Shown here: positions 25,637 through 34,387 of the stretch, piece after piece
How the letters are laid out: each line of letters begins with the position of its first letter
Numbering within the stretch: position 1 is the first letter of the stretch
From: JAICUY01 sp035708065
Lineage (GTDB): Bacteria > Chloroflexota > Limnocylindria > QHBO01
Direction of reading: 5' to 3'
Assembly: GCA_035708065.1 (NCBI GenBank)
Contig: DASSTC010000029.1
Coordinates: 1-64,000 of the forward strand
Length of the DNA stretch: 64,000 bases
Program-made: the position numbers and the translations under genes
The notes under the pieces: model-generated
The model's input: only the letters and a program-made list of their open reading frames with translations
What the model was told of the DNA's origin: nothing
Databases searched by the model: none

Positions 25637-26295
25637 CGCGCCGGCGTGGAGCGATCGAGCAGCGCCAGCGCGCGTTCGAGCTTCGTGGCGCGATCGGGCA
25701 CCAGCCCGTCGAGCCCCGCCAGCGCGCGGGCGAGCTCGCCGAGCCGTGCTTCGGCGGCCGCCGGCGCGAGCTCGAGCTCGACGACGTGCAGCTCGCCCAG
25801 CTCCTCGCCGCCGTGCAGGACCGCGACCCGGTCCAGGCTCAGCGTGCCGAGCCGCGCGCCGTCGACCAGCACGGCGCGCTCGGTGCGCCGCTGGCGCAGC
25901 GCGAGCCGCTCGACGAGTGGCTCGCCGGCGCGCAGCCGGTCGACGAAGTCGCGCCCCGGCGAACGTGGCCACCAGCGCGGGTCGAGGTCGTCGGTCGCGG
26001 GCCCTTCGACCTCCGGTCGCCGGTGAAGCGCGGCGCCGGCGCCTGCGCTCTTCGACCCGGTCGTCTGCTCGGCGGGGCCCTTGAGCGACACGATCGTCCG
26101 GTCGCCGCGCGTTCGCAGCCGGCACGCCCAGCGCGCCGCGGCGAAGCGGCCGTCGGCGGTGTCGAGGTAGCGGTCCAGCTCATCGGCGGTCTCGGGCGGA
26201 CCGAGCTCGGCCGGGCCGAGCCGCTGGGCGGAGGCCAACGCCTCCAGCGGCGCGTCGTTCTCCGCGGTGAGCTTCAGCTCGACCTCAACGGGCAT
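25633..26295 (-). CDS. CYTH-domain (triphosphate tunnel) protein
   Basis: 220 residues from ATG 26295-26293. The CYTH ExExK motif is at the very N-terminus (E4, E6, K8 in VEVELKL). It is followed by RYLDTADGRFAAARWACRLRTRGDRTIVSLKGP with charged tunnel residues, and RRTERAVLVDG, VVELELAPA and ATKLERAL farther on. Such enzymes hydrolyse tripolyphosphate, thiamine triphosphate or make cAMP; the activity cannot be chosen from sequence. Part of a WYL-CYTH-Wzy operon with short overlaps. Confidence 0.88.
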   Translation of the reverse strand: MPVEVELKLTAENDAPLEALASAQRLGPAELGPPETADELDRYLDTADGRFAAARWACRLRTRGDRTIVSLKGPAEQTTGSKSAGAGAALHRRPEVEGPATDDLDPRWWPRSPGRDFVDRLRAGEPLVERLALRQRRTERAVLVDGARLGTLSLDRVAVLHGGEELGELHVVELELAPAAAEARLGELARALAGLDGLVPDRATKLERALALLDRSTPAR

Positions 26296-27310
26296 GCGCG
26301 GACTCGTAGCGACGTGCGGCGGCCTGCACGGCGGTCGCGATCGCGGTGCGCAGCTCGGACGGCTCGAGGACCTCGACGGCATCGCCCCACGACAGGATCC
26401 AGGGCCGGATCTCGACGGTTCCTGCCACGCGGAACGTCATCTCGATCGCGCCATCCGCCAGCTCGGTGACTTCCTGCGAGGGATGCCAGATCGCCTCGCG
26501 GACCCAGTGCGCCACGCGCGCATCGAAGCGCAGGCGGATCGCCTCGACCGGCGTGCCGTCGCTCGACCAGATGCCCCACGAGTGCTGGAGCCACTGCTGC
26601 GCGTCGAAGTCGGCGGGGATCTCGTATCGGTCGAGCGTGACAACCGATGAACGGATGCGCTCGATCTTGTAGGTCCGCATGGCACCCGCCGGCTCGTCGA
26701 AGCCGATGAGGTAGACGCTGTGCGTCGCGCCGTCCGGCTCCAGGAAGTACGGCCGCACGCGGGTCGTCTTGCGGTCGCCCTCGAACGACTCGTAGTCGAT
26801 CTGGACGACGCGGCCGTCGGCCCAGGCCAGCGCCACGTTGCCGAAGTTCCGGGTGAACGGATCGTTGGCGCCGTGCGCGCCGACCGCCAGCATCGAGGCG
26901 GTCACCTGCCGGGCGATCGGCTGCGGCAGGAGATCGGCGAGCTTGGTGAAGGCGCTGACCACCACCTGGTCGTACTCGTCGCTCCAGCGCGCGATGAGCC
27001 GCGCGGCGACGAACAGGACGATCGCCTCAGCGACCGACAGGCGCAGCGGCGGCAGGAAGAACTTCTTGTCGATCCCGTATCGCCCGCGCCCGGCCTCGAA
27101 GACCGGGATCGACAGCTCGTCCTCCAGCGCCCGCAGGTCGCGGTAGACGGTCCGCCGGTTCATGCCGGTGAGGCGCGCGATCTCCTCGACCGGCACGCCG
27201 CTCTCGTCATTGCCGCGCGAGTACAGGATCGAGGCGACGCTCAGCAGGCGCGCGGTCCGGTCGCGCTTGCGACCCCTGGCATCGTCGGCCGCTCCCCATC
27301 CGTCGTGCAT
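26285..27310 (-). CDS. HTH-WYL transcriptional regulator
   Basis: 341 residues. An N-terminal HTH_11/DeoR-like domain (about 17-80: RTARLLSVASILYSRG, VEEIARLTGMNRRTVYRDLRAL) is followed by a WYL ligand-binding domain (WADGRVVQIDYESFEG, VYLIGFDEP, TYKIERIRSSVVT) and a WCX C-terminal domain. WYL proteins often sense nucleic-acid-related ligands. It is first in an operon with CYTH and the O-antigen-ligase-like gene. ATG 27310 lies 6 nt after a TATGAT box. Confidence 0.87.
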   Translation of the reverse strand: MHDGWGAADDARGRKRDRTARLLSVASILYSRGNDESGVPVEEIARLTGMNRRTVYRDLRALEDELSIPVFEAGRGRYGIDKKFFLPPLRLSVAEAIVLFVAARLIARWSDEYDQVVVSAFTKLADLLPQPIARQVTASMLAVGAHGANDPFTRNFGNVALAWADGRVVQIDYESFEGDRKTTRVRPYFLEPDGATHSVYLIGFDEPAGAMRTYKIERIRSSVVTLDRYEIPADFDAQQWLQHSWGIWSSDGTPVEAIRLRFDARVAHWVREAIWHPSQEVTELADGAIEMTFRVAGTVEIRPWILSWGDAVEVLEPSELRTAIATAVQAAARRYESAHAR

Positions 27311-27316
27311 CGGCCG

Positions 27317-27322
27317 ATCATA
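27317..27322 (-). promoter_or_regulatory. -10 box, leaderless WYL regulator gene
   Basis: Minus-strand TATGAT ends exactly 6 nt before ATG 27310-27308. The surrounding ATCGGCCGAT is palindromic and could be an autoregulatory site. Confidence 0.55.
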
Positions 27323-27358
27323 CGGCCGGCGCCGGGCGGCGGCGCCGGGCGCATCGGT

Positions 27359-28441
27359 CTACGGCGTCAGGAAGAAGAAGGCGATGGCCAGGATCAGATA
27401 GACCGATGTCAGCTGCAGGCCCTCGACCCAGTTCGACTGGCCATCGAGCGCGATGAAGCCTGCGATGAAGACGCCGACCCCGACCGCCACCACCTCGAGC
27501 GGGGTGAAGACCAGCGTCAGGGGGTGGCCGAACACGAGCCCGAAGAGCACGAGCACCGGCACGGCGAACAGAGCGATCTGCGTGGCCGAGCCGATCGACG
27601 TGATCAGGCTGAAGTCCATCTTGTTCTTGTAGGCCAGGGTGATGCCCACGACGTGCTCGGCCAGGTTACCGATCAGCGGGATGAGGATGATCCCGATGAA
27701 GAACTCGCTGATCCCGAGCGACGCGACGGCCGGCTCCAGGGTGTGGACCAGCACCTCGCTGGCGAAGGTCAGCGCGGCGGCCGATGCGAGCAGCACCACC
27801 AGCGCCACCTTCCAGCTCCACTCGGCGATCTCCTCCTCCTGGTCGTGCGCCGCGGGCGGCGCCGCCGGTGAGCGCAGGAAGAAGAAGGTCTGGGCGGCGT
27901 AGGTCGTGATCAGCAGGATCGCGACCCCGACGGTCAGCGCCTCGATCTGGAAGAACTGCGGGTCGCCCGGCGCGGTGCCCTCCCCACCGCCGATGAGGAA
28001 GGCGAACGTGGCCGGCACGATGAGCCCGATGGTGGCCAGGATCAGCGACGCGGCGTTCATGCCGGTCAGCTGCGCGTCGTAGCGCTGCACGCCGTTCTTG
28101 ATGCCGCCGACGAGCAGCGAGGCGCCGAGCACCAGCAGCAGGTTGCCGATGATCGAGCCGGTGATCGAGGCGTGGACGATCTCGATCTTGTCGTCGACGA
28201 TCAGGAACGCGGCGATGATGATCTCGCCGATATTGCCGACCGTCGCGTTCATGATCCCGCCGATGCGCGGGCCGGTGGCGATCCCCAGCTGCTCGGTGGC
28301 GTGGCCGAGCACGTAGGCCAGGCCGAGGATCGTCAGCGCGCTGACGCCGAAGGTGAGGGTCGCGTCGGCGTCGAGCAGCCGCAGCGCCAGGGTGACGATG
28401 GTCCCCCCGATCGACAGGGCGTAGGCGATCAGGGAGAACAT
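27359..28441 (-). CDS. cax: Calcium/proton antiporter (CaCA family, CAX type)
   Basis: 360 residues with about eleven membrane helices and an acidic central loop (QEEEIAEW). The two inverted alpha-repeat motifs of cation/H+ exchangers are clear: NATVGNIGEIIIAAFLI in the N-terminal half and PLIGNLAEHVVGITLAYKNKMD in the C-terminal half. It should export Ca2+ or a related divalent cation in exchange for protons. ATG 28441 follows a minus-strand TACCAT by 6 nt, indicating a leaderless transcript. Confidence 0.92.
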   Translation of the reverse strand: MFSLIAYALSIGGTIVTLALRLLDADATLTFGVSALTILGLAYVLGHATEQLGIATGPRIGGIMNATVGNIGEIIIAAFLIVDDKIEIVHASITGSIIGNLLLVLGASLLVGGIKNGVQRYDAQLTGMNAASLILATIGLIVPATFAFLIGGGEGTAPGDPQFFQIEALTVGVAILLITTYAAQTFFFLRSPAAPPAAHDQEEEIAEWSWKVALVVLLASAAALTFASEVLVHTLEPAVASLGISEFFIGIILIPLIGNLAEHVVGITLAYKNKMDFSLITSIGSATQIALFAVPVLVLFGLVFGHPLTLVFTPLEVVAVGVGVFIAGFIALDGQSNWVEGLQLTSVYLILAIAFFFLTP

Positions 28442-28447
28442 CCGCCG

Positions 28448-28453
28448 ATGGTA
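28448..28453 (-). promoter_or_regulatory. -10 box, leaderless cax gene
   Basis: Minus-strand TACCAT ends exactly 6 nt before ATG 28441-28439. Confidence 0.55.
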
Positions 28454-28459
28454 GCCGCT

Positions 28460-28481
28460 GGCGTCATGGCCACGCGACGCC
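28460..28481 (-). terminator. Weak hairpin after the lipoprotein gene
   Basis: GGCGTC/GACGCC, 6-bp stem with a 10-nt loop, just past the stop at 28487. Not followed by T residues; low confidence. Confidence 0.25.
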
Positions 28482-28486
28482 CGACG

Positions 28487-29254
28487 TCAGGACGCGGCGG
28501 GAGTCGTGGACGGGCTGACCGAGGCGCTCGGCGTCGCGCTGCGACTCGGGCTCGGGCTGGGGCTGGGGCTGGGTGCCGGCTCGCCGGGCAGGCCCGCGAG
28601 CATGGCCGCGTTGATCTTGGCATCGGTGCCGATCATCAGGAAGACGTAGTCGTCCGCGGCCCACGTGTAGATCATCGTCCCGGCGGCGGTGGCGTTGTCC
28701 TCGGGACGGACCCAGACCGTGTTGCCGCCGACCGTCTGGCGCTTCCACGCCTCGGGGTGCAGGCCGGCGATCCCGACGTAGCGGCCGGCCGTGGCGAGAT
28801 ACGGGCGCAGCTCAGCAGTCTTCACCGGCTGTCCCTCGACGCGCATGGCGTAGAGCGACAGCTTGCGTGGCTCGACGTAGGCGAGCGCCAGGGAACGGAA
28901 TCGGCTGCCGATCGACCCGAACGCCTGCGCCACGTCACCGGGGGTCAGGCCGTACTCGTCGGGCGGAGGCTTGACGACCGGCGAGCCGGCGACGGTGTCC
29001 GGAATGACGGCCTCCAGGGCTGCGTCCGGCGGGTTGGTGTACGACGGCGTCGGGGACGGGGTGGGAACCGGCGTGGGGGTCGGCGCCGGCGTGGCGGAGG
29101 CTGCGGCCGAGGCCGGCAGCGAGACGCTCGCGGAGCCGGTCGGCGTGGTGCTCCCGCAGGCGGCGAGCAGCAGGGTGATGACCAGAAGCGCCACGGCGCC
29201 GGCGGACACGCCGGGGTTGGTCGGGCGCAGCGCGACAGAGCGAGGGATCCGCAT
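28487..29254 (-). CDS. Lipoprotein, unknown
   Basis: 255 residues from ATG 29254-29252; an upstream GTG at 29287 overlapping the preceding stop would add 11 residues. A type II signal peptide ends in LLLAAC (lipid Cys C33), followed by a Thr/Pro-rich linker. A globular region of about 150 residues comes next (VAQAFGSIGSRFRSLALAYVEPRKLSLYAMRVEG, TVWVRPEDNATAAGTMIYTWAADDYVFLMIGTD), then a Ser/Pro repeat tail. No enzyme motif. An internal -10 (TGC-TATGAT) supports the shorter start. Confidence 0.72.
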   Translation of the reverse strand: MRIPRSVALRPTNPGVSAGAVALLVITLLLAACGSTTPTGSASVSLPASAAASATPAPTPTPVPTPSPTPSYTNPPDAALEAVIPDTVAGSPVVKPPPDEYGLTPGDVAQAFGSIGSRFRSLALAYVEPRKLSLYAMRVEGQPVKTAELRPYLATAGRYVGIAGLHPEAWKRQTVGGNTVWVRPEDNATAAGTMIYTWAADDYVFLMIGTDAKINAAMLAGLPGEPAPSPSPSPSPSRSATPSASVSPSTTPAAS

Positions 29255-29264
29255 GGGAGCGGCG

Positions 29265-29270
29265 ATCATA
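29265..29270 (-). promoter_or_regulatory. -10 box, near-leaderless lipoprotein gene
   Basis: Minus-strand TGC-TATGAT (extended -10) lies 10 nt before ATG 29254-29252, inside the gap from the upstream regulator gene. Confidence 0.5.
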
Positions 29271-29283
29271 GCATCGCCGCTGG

Positions 29284-32200
29284 TCACGCTGCCCCGGCCA
29301 CCTCGTCGTCGGGCGGGGGAACGAGCGAGGTCGGCTCGGCGGGGCTCGAAGCGGTTTCGGAGGGCTGCCGATCGGCGCGGCGGCGACGAGGCGCCGTCGG
29401 TCGTGCCGGTGCGGCGGCGGCGGCGAGCGCGTCGAGCACGTCGGGGCGGAAGCGGCGCTTCTCGGCTCGCAGCTCGGTGAGGGCGACCGAGCGCGACAGC
29501 CGCTTGCCGCCGACGCCGTTGGTCATGACGTCATAGGCGTTCGCCGCAGCGACGATCTGCGCCGAGATCGGGCGGGTGCGCGCCTCCCGGCTGCGCCGCG
29601 CCCAGTGCATCACATCGTCGACGGCGGCCAGCGACGGGATGCCGTGCAGCTCTCCGGTGGTCACGAGCTCCAGGCCGTGCAGCCGCGCGGCGAGCTCCAC
29701 GTTGCGCGCGTCGTTCTCGTCGCAGCCGAGGCGGCGGGCCATGGCCGCGGCCAGCCGGCCGACACGGTTGGCGTGCGCCCAGCTCGCCGCGCCCCGCGCG
29801 TCGAGCGTGCGGGCCATTGACAGCAGCGCGTCGCGGATGGCCGGGTCGTCGGTATCGGCGCCGATCCGCGTGGCGTGCTCGACGAGATGCTCGACGGCTC
29901 GCGGTTCGTCGGCGCGGAGCAGCGCGGCGCGTGCCAGCTGGTCGAGCGTGCCGCGCAGATCGCGCATCTCGCTCGGGACGTCGGCGGCGAGCACCACGCG
30001 ATCCTCGCCGGACTGCTTCCCGAAGTAGAGGGCGGTATCCGCCGCGCCGATGAGCGCGTTCTTGTCGTCGGCATCGCTCGGGTGGCTGGCCACACCGACG
30101 GTGATCGTCACCGGGCTCAGCTCCTTGGCGGTCAGCCGCGCCACCGCGCGGCGCACCCGCTCGCCGATCGTGGCCCCGGTGGCGGCATCGACGCCGCGCA
30201 GGATCAGGGCGAACTCGTCGCCGCCGTAGCGGTAGACACCATCGTTGGCGCGCGCCGACTCACGGATCGCCGCGCCGATGGCGTGGAGCAGCGCGTCGCC
30301 GGCGGGGTGTCCCAGCCGGTCGTTGTACGCCTTGAAGTTGTCGAGGTCCATCATCAGCAGCGCGACCGGCTCGTCGGCATCCGCGGCCTGCTCGAGCACC
30401 TCGGCCAGGTTGAGCTGGAAGGCGCCGTGGTTGCCCAGCTCGGTCAGGGCATCGGTCTGACCCCGAACGACGACGGCGTGGTGCGTGTCGGCATTACGCA
30501 GGGCGATCGAGGCCTGGCCGGCGAACAGCTTCACCAGCTCGAGGTCGTTCTGGCTGAAGTAGACCTCCGGACCGCCAACGCGGCTGATGTTCAGCGAGCC
30601 GGTGACGATTCCGTCGCTGATCAGCGGGACGACGATCAGTGCCTCCGGATCGTCCGGCGTACCGGGGATCTGCGCGACGCGCGGGTCGGCCAGTGCGTCG
30701 TTGGCCAGCACCGCCTGGCGGTGGTCGACCGCCCAGCCCATCAGGCCGTGACCGAACGGCACGATGTAGCGCTGCACCTGCTCGGCGTGCCGTTCGCGGG
30801 CAAGCACCGGCAGGAGCACCTGCTGGGTATGGTCCGCGCGGTAGATCGACAGGTTGTCGTAGTGGACGACGCTCTTCAGGCTGTCGGCGATCAGCTCGAA
30901 GACGCTCTTCGGGTCGAGGGTGCCGAGCAGCCGATCGTTGATCTCCAGCAGCCGCCGCTGAGAGTCGAGCTGGCGCGCCAGCTCGGCCGACTGCTCCGCC
31001 AGCCGCTCGTAGGCAGTGGCATTCGCCATCGCCTGCGCCGCGTAGCCGGCGAAGATCTTCATCGTCTGCAGGTCGTCCTCGGTGAACTGGTTGAGCCCCA
31101 GCTTCGAAAGGGCGAGGACCCCGAGCGCACGCTCTTCGTAGAGCATCGGGACCACGAGCATCGACTCGTCGATGTCATCGGTCCCGTCGATCGTCAGGCC
31201 ACGCTCGTCCGCCAGCGCGTCGTTGATGAGCAGCGCCTCGCCGGTCTCGGCCACGGTGCCGGTGAACGAGCCGGGGCCGATGTCGACCTTCAGCCGCTCC
31301 TCGAAATCGCCGTCACCCAGCAGGCGGCGGGTGTAGGCCACCGGCTCGCAGGTGCGCGTGGTCCAGTCGACGGTGTAGATCCGGATGTCGTGGTACGCGG
31401 CCAGCGTGCTCGCCTCGGCGACGATCGCTTCGGCGATCGCCTTGACATCGGTCAGGCGGTTCAGGCGCGCCGAGAGGTCCTGGATCGACTTCATGCGTGC
31501 CGCCTGCTCCGCGGCGGACCGATACAGCCGCGCGTTGCTGATGGCGACCGCCGCCTGGTTGGCGAAGGCCTGCGCCAGCGCGAGCTCGTCCTCGGGCCAC
31601 TCGTGGTCACGGCCGTGGTACAGGCCCAGGACGCCGACCGCCCGGTCGTGGGACAGCAGCGGCACGATGCAGGCAGTGCGGATCCCGTCGCGCTGGTAGG
31701 TCTCGCGCATGACCCCGACACTGCCGCGACTGTCGGCATGGTCGACGACGTAGGTCCGCCGATCGCGGACGGCGTAGATGCCCAGGGAGGGGCTTTCCAG
31801 CGTCAGCTCGGCGACCGATGCGTGGAACTCGTCGCTGATGCCCCGCGAGGCCGCGGGTTCGAACGGGTGCTCGGGGTCGTCGGTGATGAGCCACAGGCCG
31901 GCCTTGTCGGCGTCGAACAGGAGCCGGGTACGGTCGATGATGTCGCTCAGCACCACGTTCAGGTCGAGCTTGCCGGTGAGCTCCTGGGTGATGCCGCGCA
32001 GCGCCCGCGCCCTGGTCAGCTCGCGGCGGACGCGGCTCAGCAGGCGCGCGCTGTGGATGGCGACCGCGATGGCGTTGCCGGCGGTGCGCAGGAACGGCAG
32101 GTGGCCGACACTCAGCACGCCACCCGGCTCGTCCGCGACGAGCAGCTGGCCGACGATCTCGCCGGCGGCGCGCAACGGCAGCCGAACCTCGGTGAGCGAC

Positions 32201-32700
32201 GACGCGTGGTCGGTCGCGCGCTGGACCGATTCGGCGAGCGGCTCTCCGTCGCCCTCGGCGACGTCGATGCTGGTCGGCGGCGTCATCCGGTAGCCGGCGT
32301 GCGTCTCGAGCGCCAGCGATCCGTTGCGAACAAGGTAGATGGCGATGCGCGGGTAGTCGAAGCGCGAGCGGATCGCCTCGACCGCGACGCGGCAGACCGC
32401 CGAGACGTTCGAGGCAGCGGCCGCTCCCTGCGCCAGCCGCGCGAGGACGGCGAGCTCGGCGTCGCGCTGCTCGTCGGCGACCGGCAGGGCCGGCTCCGCC
32501 TCGGCACCCTCGGCGAGCAGGCGCTCGACATCGCCGCGCCGATAACGACGGTCACCGCGCGGGTTGATGCGGTACGCCGTCAGCCGGCCGGCCTCGGTCC
32601 AGGCGCGGATCGTGTTCGGGTGAACGCCGAGCAACGCCGCCGCCTGGGCGACGCCGATCAGGGCGTCGTCCGCGACCCGGTCGCGAAGGGGGTTCGCCAC
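29284..32700 (-). CDS. HTH - multi-GAF - GGDEF - degenerate HD-GYP regulator
   Basis: 1138 residues, GTG start with GGAGG. Order: a MerR/excisionase-like HTH (about 14-62: VAQAAALLGVHPNTIRAWTEAG, RRYRRGDVERLL), four GAF-like sensor domains (about 90-740), and a GGDEF domain with an intact GGDEF at 826-830. RxxD (RAND) lies five residues before GGDEF, an I-site for c-di-GMP feedback. A C-terminal HD-GYP-like helical region lacks its catalytic residues: LLHD is replaced by RLHG, and HHE and GYP are absent. Predicted diguanylate cyclase with its own DNA-binding domain, cytosolic. Last in no clear operon; overlaps a possible lipoprotein start. Confidence 0.88.
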   Translation of the reverse strand: MANPLRDRVADDALIGVAQAAALLGVHPNTIRAWTEAGRLTAYRINPRGDRRYRRGDVERLLAEGAEAEPALPVADEQRDAELAVLARLAQGAAAASNVSAVCRVAVEAIRSRFDYPRIAIYLVRNGSLALETHAGYRMTPPTSIDVAEGDGEPLAESVQRATDHASSLTEVRLPLRAAGEIVGQLLVADEPGGVLSVGHLPFLRTAGNAIAVAIHSARLLSRVRRELTRARALRGITQELTGKLDLNVVLSDIIDRTRLLFDADKAGLWLITDDPEHPFEPAASRGISDEFHASVAELTLESPSLGIYAVRDRRTYVVDHADSRGSVGVMRETYQRDGIRTACIVPLLSHDRAVGVLGLYHGRDHEWPEDELALAQAFANQAAVAISNARLYRSAAEQAARMKSIQDLSARLNRLTDVKAIAEAIVAEASTLAAYHDIRIYTVDWTTRTCEPVAYTRRLLGDGDFEERLKVDIGPGSFTGTVAETGEALLINDALADERGLTIDGTDDIDESMLVVPMLYEERALGVLALSKLGLNQFTEDDLQTMKIFAGYAAQAMANATAYERLAEQSAELARQLDSQRRLLEINDRLLGTLDPKSVFELIADSLKSVVHYDNLSIYRADHTQQVLLPVLARERHAEQVQRYIVPFGHGLMGWAVDHRQAVLANDALADPRVAQIPGTPDDPEALIVVPLISDGIVTGSLNISRVGGPEVYFSQNDLELVKLFAGQASIALRNADTHHAVVVRGQTDALTELGNHGAFQLNLAEVLEQAADADEPVALLMMDLDNFKAYNDRLGHPAGDALLHAIGAAIRESARANDGVYRYGGDEFALILRGVDAATGATIGERVRRAVARLTAKELSPVTITVGVASHPSDADDKNALIGAADTALYFGKQSGEDRVVLAADVPSEMRDLRGTLDQLARAALLRADEPRAVEHLVEHATRIGADTDDPAIRDALLSMARTLDARGAASWAHANRVGRLAAAMARRLGCDENDARNVELAARLHGLELVTTGELHGIPSLAAVDDVMHWARRSREARTRPISAQIVAAANAYDVMTNGVGGKRLSRSVALTELRAEKRRFRPDVLDALAAAAAPARPTAPRRRRADRQPSETASSPAEPTSLVPPPDDEVAGAA

Positions 32701-32845
32701 GCGTCAACCTCCGCTGTGTTGCCGGCTGGCTATCCAGCGCTCGGGATGGAAGTTCTGGTAGGTGCCGTATACCGGATGGTATTGGTGGCAACCGCGACGG
32801 CCGATGCCCCGTTCGTACCAATTCGCCCGGTACGAGCGCCGTTGC
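32701..32845. other. Short intergenic region with dyads
   Basis: Upstream of the HTH-GAF-GGDEF gene. ATACC-GGAT-GGTAT (around 32769-32782) and CGTACC/GGTACG around 32814-32834 are small inverted repeats that could bind the MerR-like domain of the regulator itself. No clear -35/-10 pair. Confidence 0.3.
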
Positions 32846-33589
32846 CTACACCAGCGCGGCCACCAGCGCCAGCGCCAGACCGATGCCCCCCAGGACGCCG
32901 CCGAGCACCGCGGCGAGCACCGCGACCGGCAGCCAGCGCCGGCGGGGTCCGCCGAGCAGCCGCATCGCCTCGTCGAGCTCGAGCGCCGAGATGAGGTAGC
33001 CGCCCGGCGGCGGAGCCAGCCGCAGCCGGTCGCCGATGCGCTCGGGGGTTGCCAGCACCAGCAGCCGGTCGACGACGCTGATCATCCGCGTCTCGGCACG
33101 CGCGGCAGTGACCGGTCCGAACTGGGCGCTCAGTCGGGCGATCGCCGGCTGATACGTCTCGTCCAGCTCGTCGGCGCGCCCGTTCCAGACGTGCGGGATG
33201 GCCACCAGCGGTTCGGCGGCCTCCGCGGGGTCCAGCGTCAGCGCGCCGTCGTGGTCCCACAGCTCGAAGCTGCGTGTCTCGCGCCGGTGCTCGATGCTGC
33301 GCCAGCCGTCTCGCGTCTTCACCTCGACGTCCCGGTGCCAGGCCACGAGGCGCTCGTCCTCCTCGCTGACCAGTGGGTCGGCGCAGCGCACGCGCCCGAT
33401 CACGCGGACCGGCCGGTCGGGAGGATCAGCGGTGTCGAGCAGCTCGCCGACCTTGACCTGTCGGGCGCCGCCGAGCCGGCGCGCCATGCGGAAATGCGCG
33501 TGGCTGGTGGCGAGGGTCAGCAGGCCGCCGGCGAGCAGGGCAAGCCCGACCAGGGCAACGACCAGCCAGGCGAGCACGGCGGGGGGCAT
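32846..33589 (-). CDS. GIDE-domain membrane protein
   Basis: 247 residues from ATG 33589-33587; a longer open frame upstream looks non-coding. One N-terminal membrane helix (about 5-27) and a C-terminal hydrophobic hairpin (about 222-246) flank a soluble domain. The core resembles the bacterial GIDE domain: VRVIGRVRCADPLVSEEDERLVAWHRDVEV, DGWRSIEHRRETRSFELWDHDGALTLDPAEA. No RING finger is present. Function in bacteria is unknown. The start lies 8 nt after a TATACT box. Confidence 0.68.
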   Translation of the reverse strand: MPPAVLAWLVVALVGLALLAGGLLTLATSHAHFRMARRLGGARQVKVGELLDTADPPDRPVRVIGRVRCADPLVSEEDERLVAWHRDVEVKTRDGWRSIEHRRETRSFELWDHDGALTLDPAEAAEPLVAIPHVWNGRADELDETYQPAIARLSAQFGPVTAARAETRMISVVDRLLVLATPERIGDRLRLAPPPGGYLISALELDEAMRLLGGPRRRWLPVAVLAAVLGGVLGGIGLALALVAALV

Positions 33590-33952
33590 CGGCGCGGAGT
33601 ATATCGGCCCGTTCGGGGTGGCAGATCGTCGCAGAGATGTCGGTCGTCGCATCTGCCCGCGTTCCCGCTGCCTGCGGAGCGTTAGCCGGCAGACTTGTGT
33701 CAGATCCCGAAGACTGACCGATACATCGGCCGAAGTTACCGCAAGCGCCTTCCGCGCTGCGAATGACCGATATGTCGGACAGCAGCCAGCGTGAGCGGCG
33801 CGGCCGCGCGCACTTCGTGCGGAATAGTGACCGATAAAGCCGCCAACCGCAGCGCGAACCGCGATTCGCGTGAAATTCAACCGACACAGCGATCACTCAA
33901 CGCCGAGCGGCACAGACGGGGACTCCCGCGGCGTCAGGCCGAAGCGTTGGTG
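33590..33952. promoter_or_regulatory. Regulatory region with repeated dyad operators
   Basis: Two 14-bp dyads, GACCGATACATCGG (33716-33729) and GACCGATATGTCGG (33765-33778), lie exactly 49 bp apart. A half-site TGACCGATA occurs at 33828 and related half-sites (ATATCGGCC near 33602, GATGTCGGTC near 33636) flank them. This looks like binding sites for a dimeric regulator upstream of the GIDE gene, which starts at 33589. A minus-strand TATACT (33598-33603) 8 nt before that start is its likely -10. No gene is visible in the region. Confidence 0.55.
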
Positions 33953-34387
33953 TCATTGCGGAAACATCGCTCGGATGTACGAGCCGTCGATGACCCACCC
34001 ATCGGCCGGTCGGATCGTCACCACGGCGCGGAAGAGCGCCGGCGGCTGGTCGACCAGACCCCGTAGCTCGACGATGACCGCGTCCTGGGGATTGAATACC
34101 CCCGCACCGCCCATGTCGCACTCCAGGCGGCTGATGCCGGTCGCACCGTGGACACCCATGGCTGTGATTTCACGCGCCTGCGGCACTCGAGACAGCACCC
34201 AGCCCGACGCAATGTCGACGAAGTGCTGCCGATCCTCGGGTTTCGGAAGGAAGCTTGCCTGAGCCGTGACGAGACACTGTGCGGTCCGCCAGGCCTTATG
34301 CGGCGCCACAGCGGAATCTGGTTGGAGCAGGCACCCTGCGAGAACGATCGAGAGCGTCAACGTGCCGATCGTCACGAGGCGACTCAT
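33953..34387 (-). CDS. Small lipoprotein, unknown
   Basis: 144 residues from ATG 34387-34385. A type II signal peptide ends in SIVLAGC (lipid Cys C19). The mature part contains KAWRTAQCLVTAQASFLP, DIASGWVLSRVP, RLECDMGG and AVVTIRPADGWVIDGSYI. No recognised domain. The start overlaps the YbaK stop by 4 bp (ATGA), so both are cotranscribed. Confidence 0.68.
   Translation of the reverse strand: MSRLVTIGTLTLSIVLAGCLLQPDSAVAPHKAWRTAQCLVTAQASFLPKPEDRQHFVDIASGWVLSRVPQAREITAMGVHGATGISRLECDMGGAGVFNPQDAVIVELRGLVDQPPALFRAVVTIRPADGWVIDGSYIRAMFPQ

Noticed and set aside
23672..26026. 784-codon plus-strand open frame over the O-antigen-ligase-like gene
   Set aside because: Mirror of membrane helices on the other strand; Gln/Arg/Asp-rich with no fold-like pattern.
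29875..32994. 1039-codon plus-strand open frame opposite the GAF-GGDEF gene
   Set aside because: Real domains (HTH, GAF, GGDEF) are all on the minus strand; this frame is compositional.
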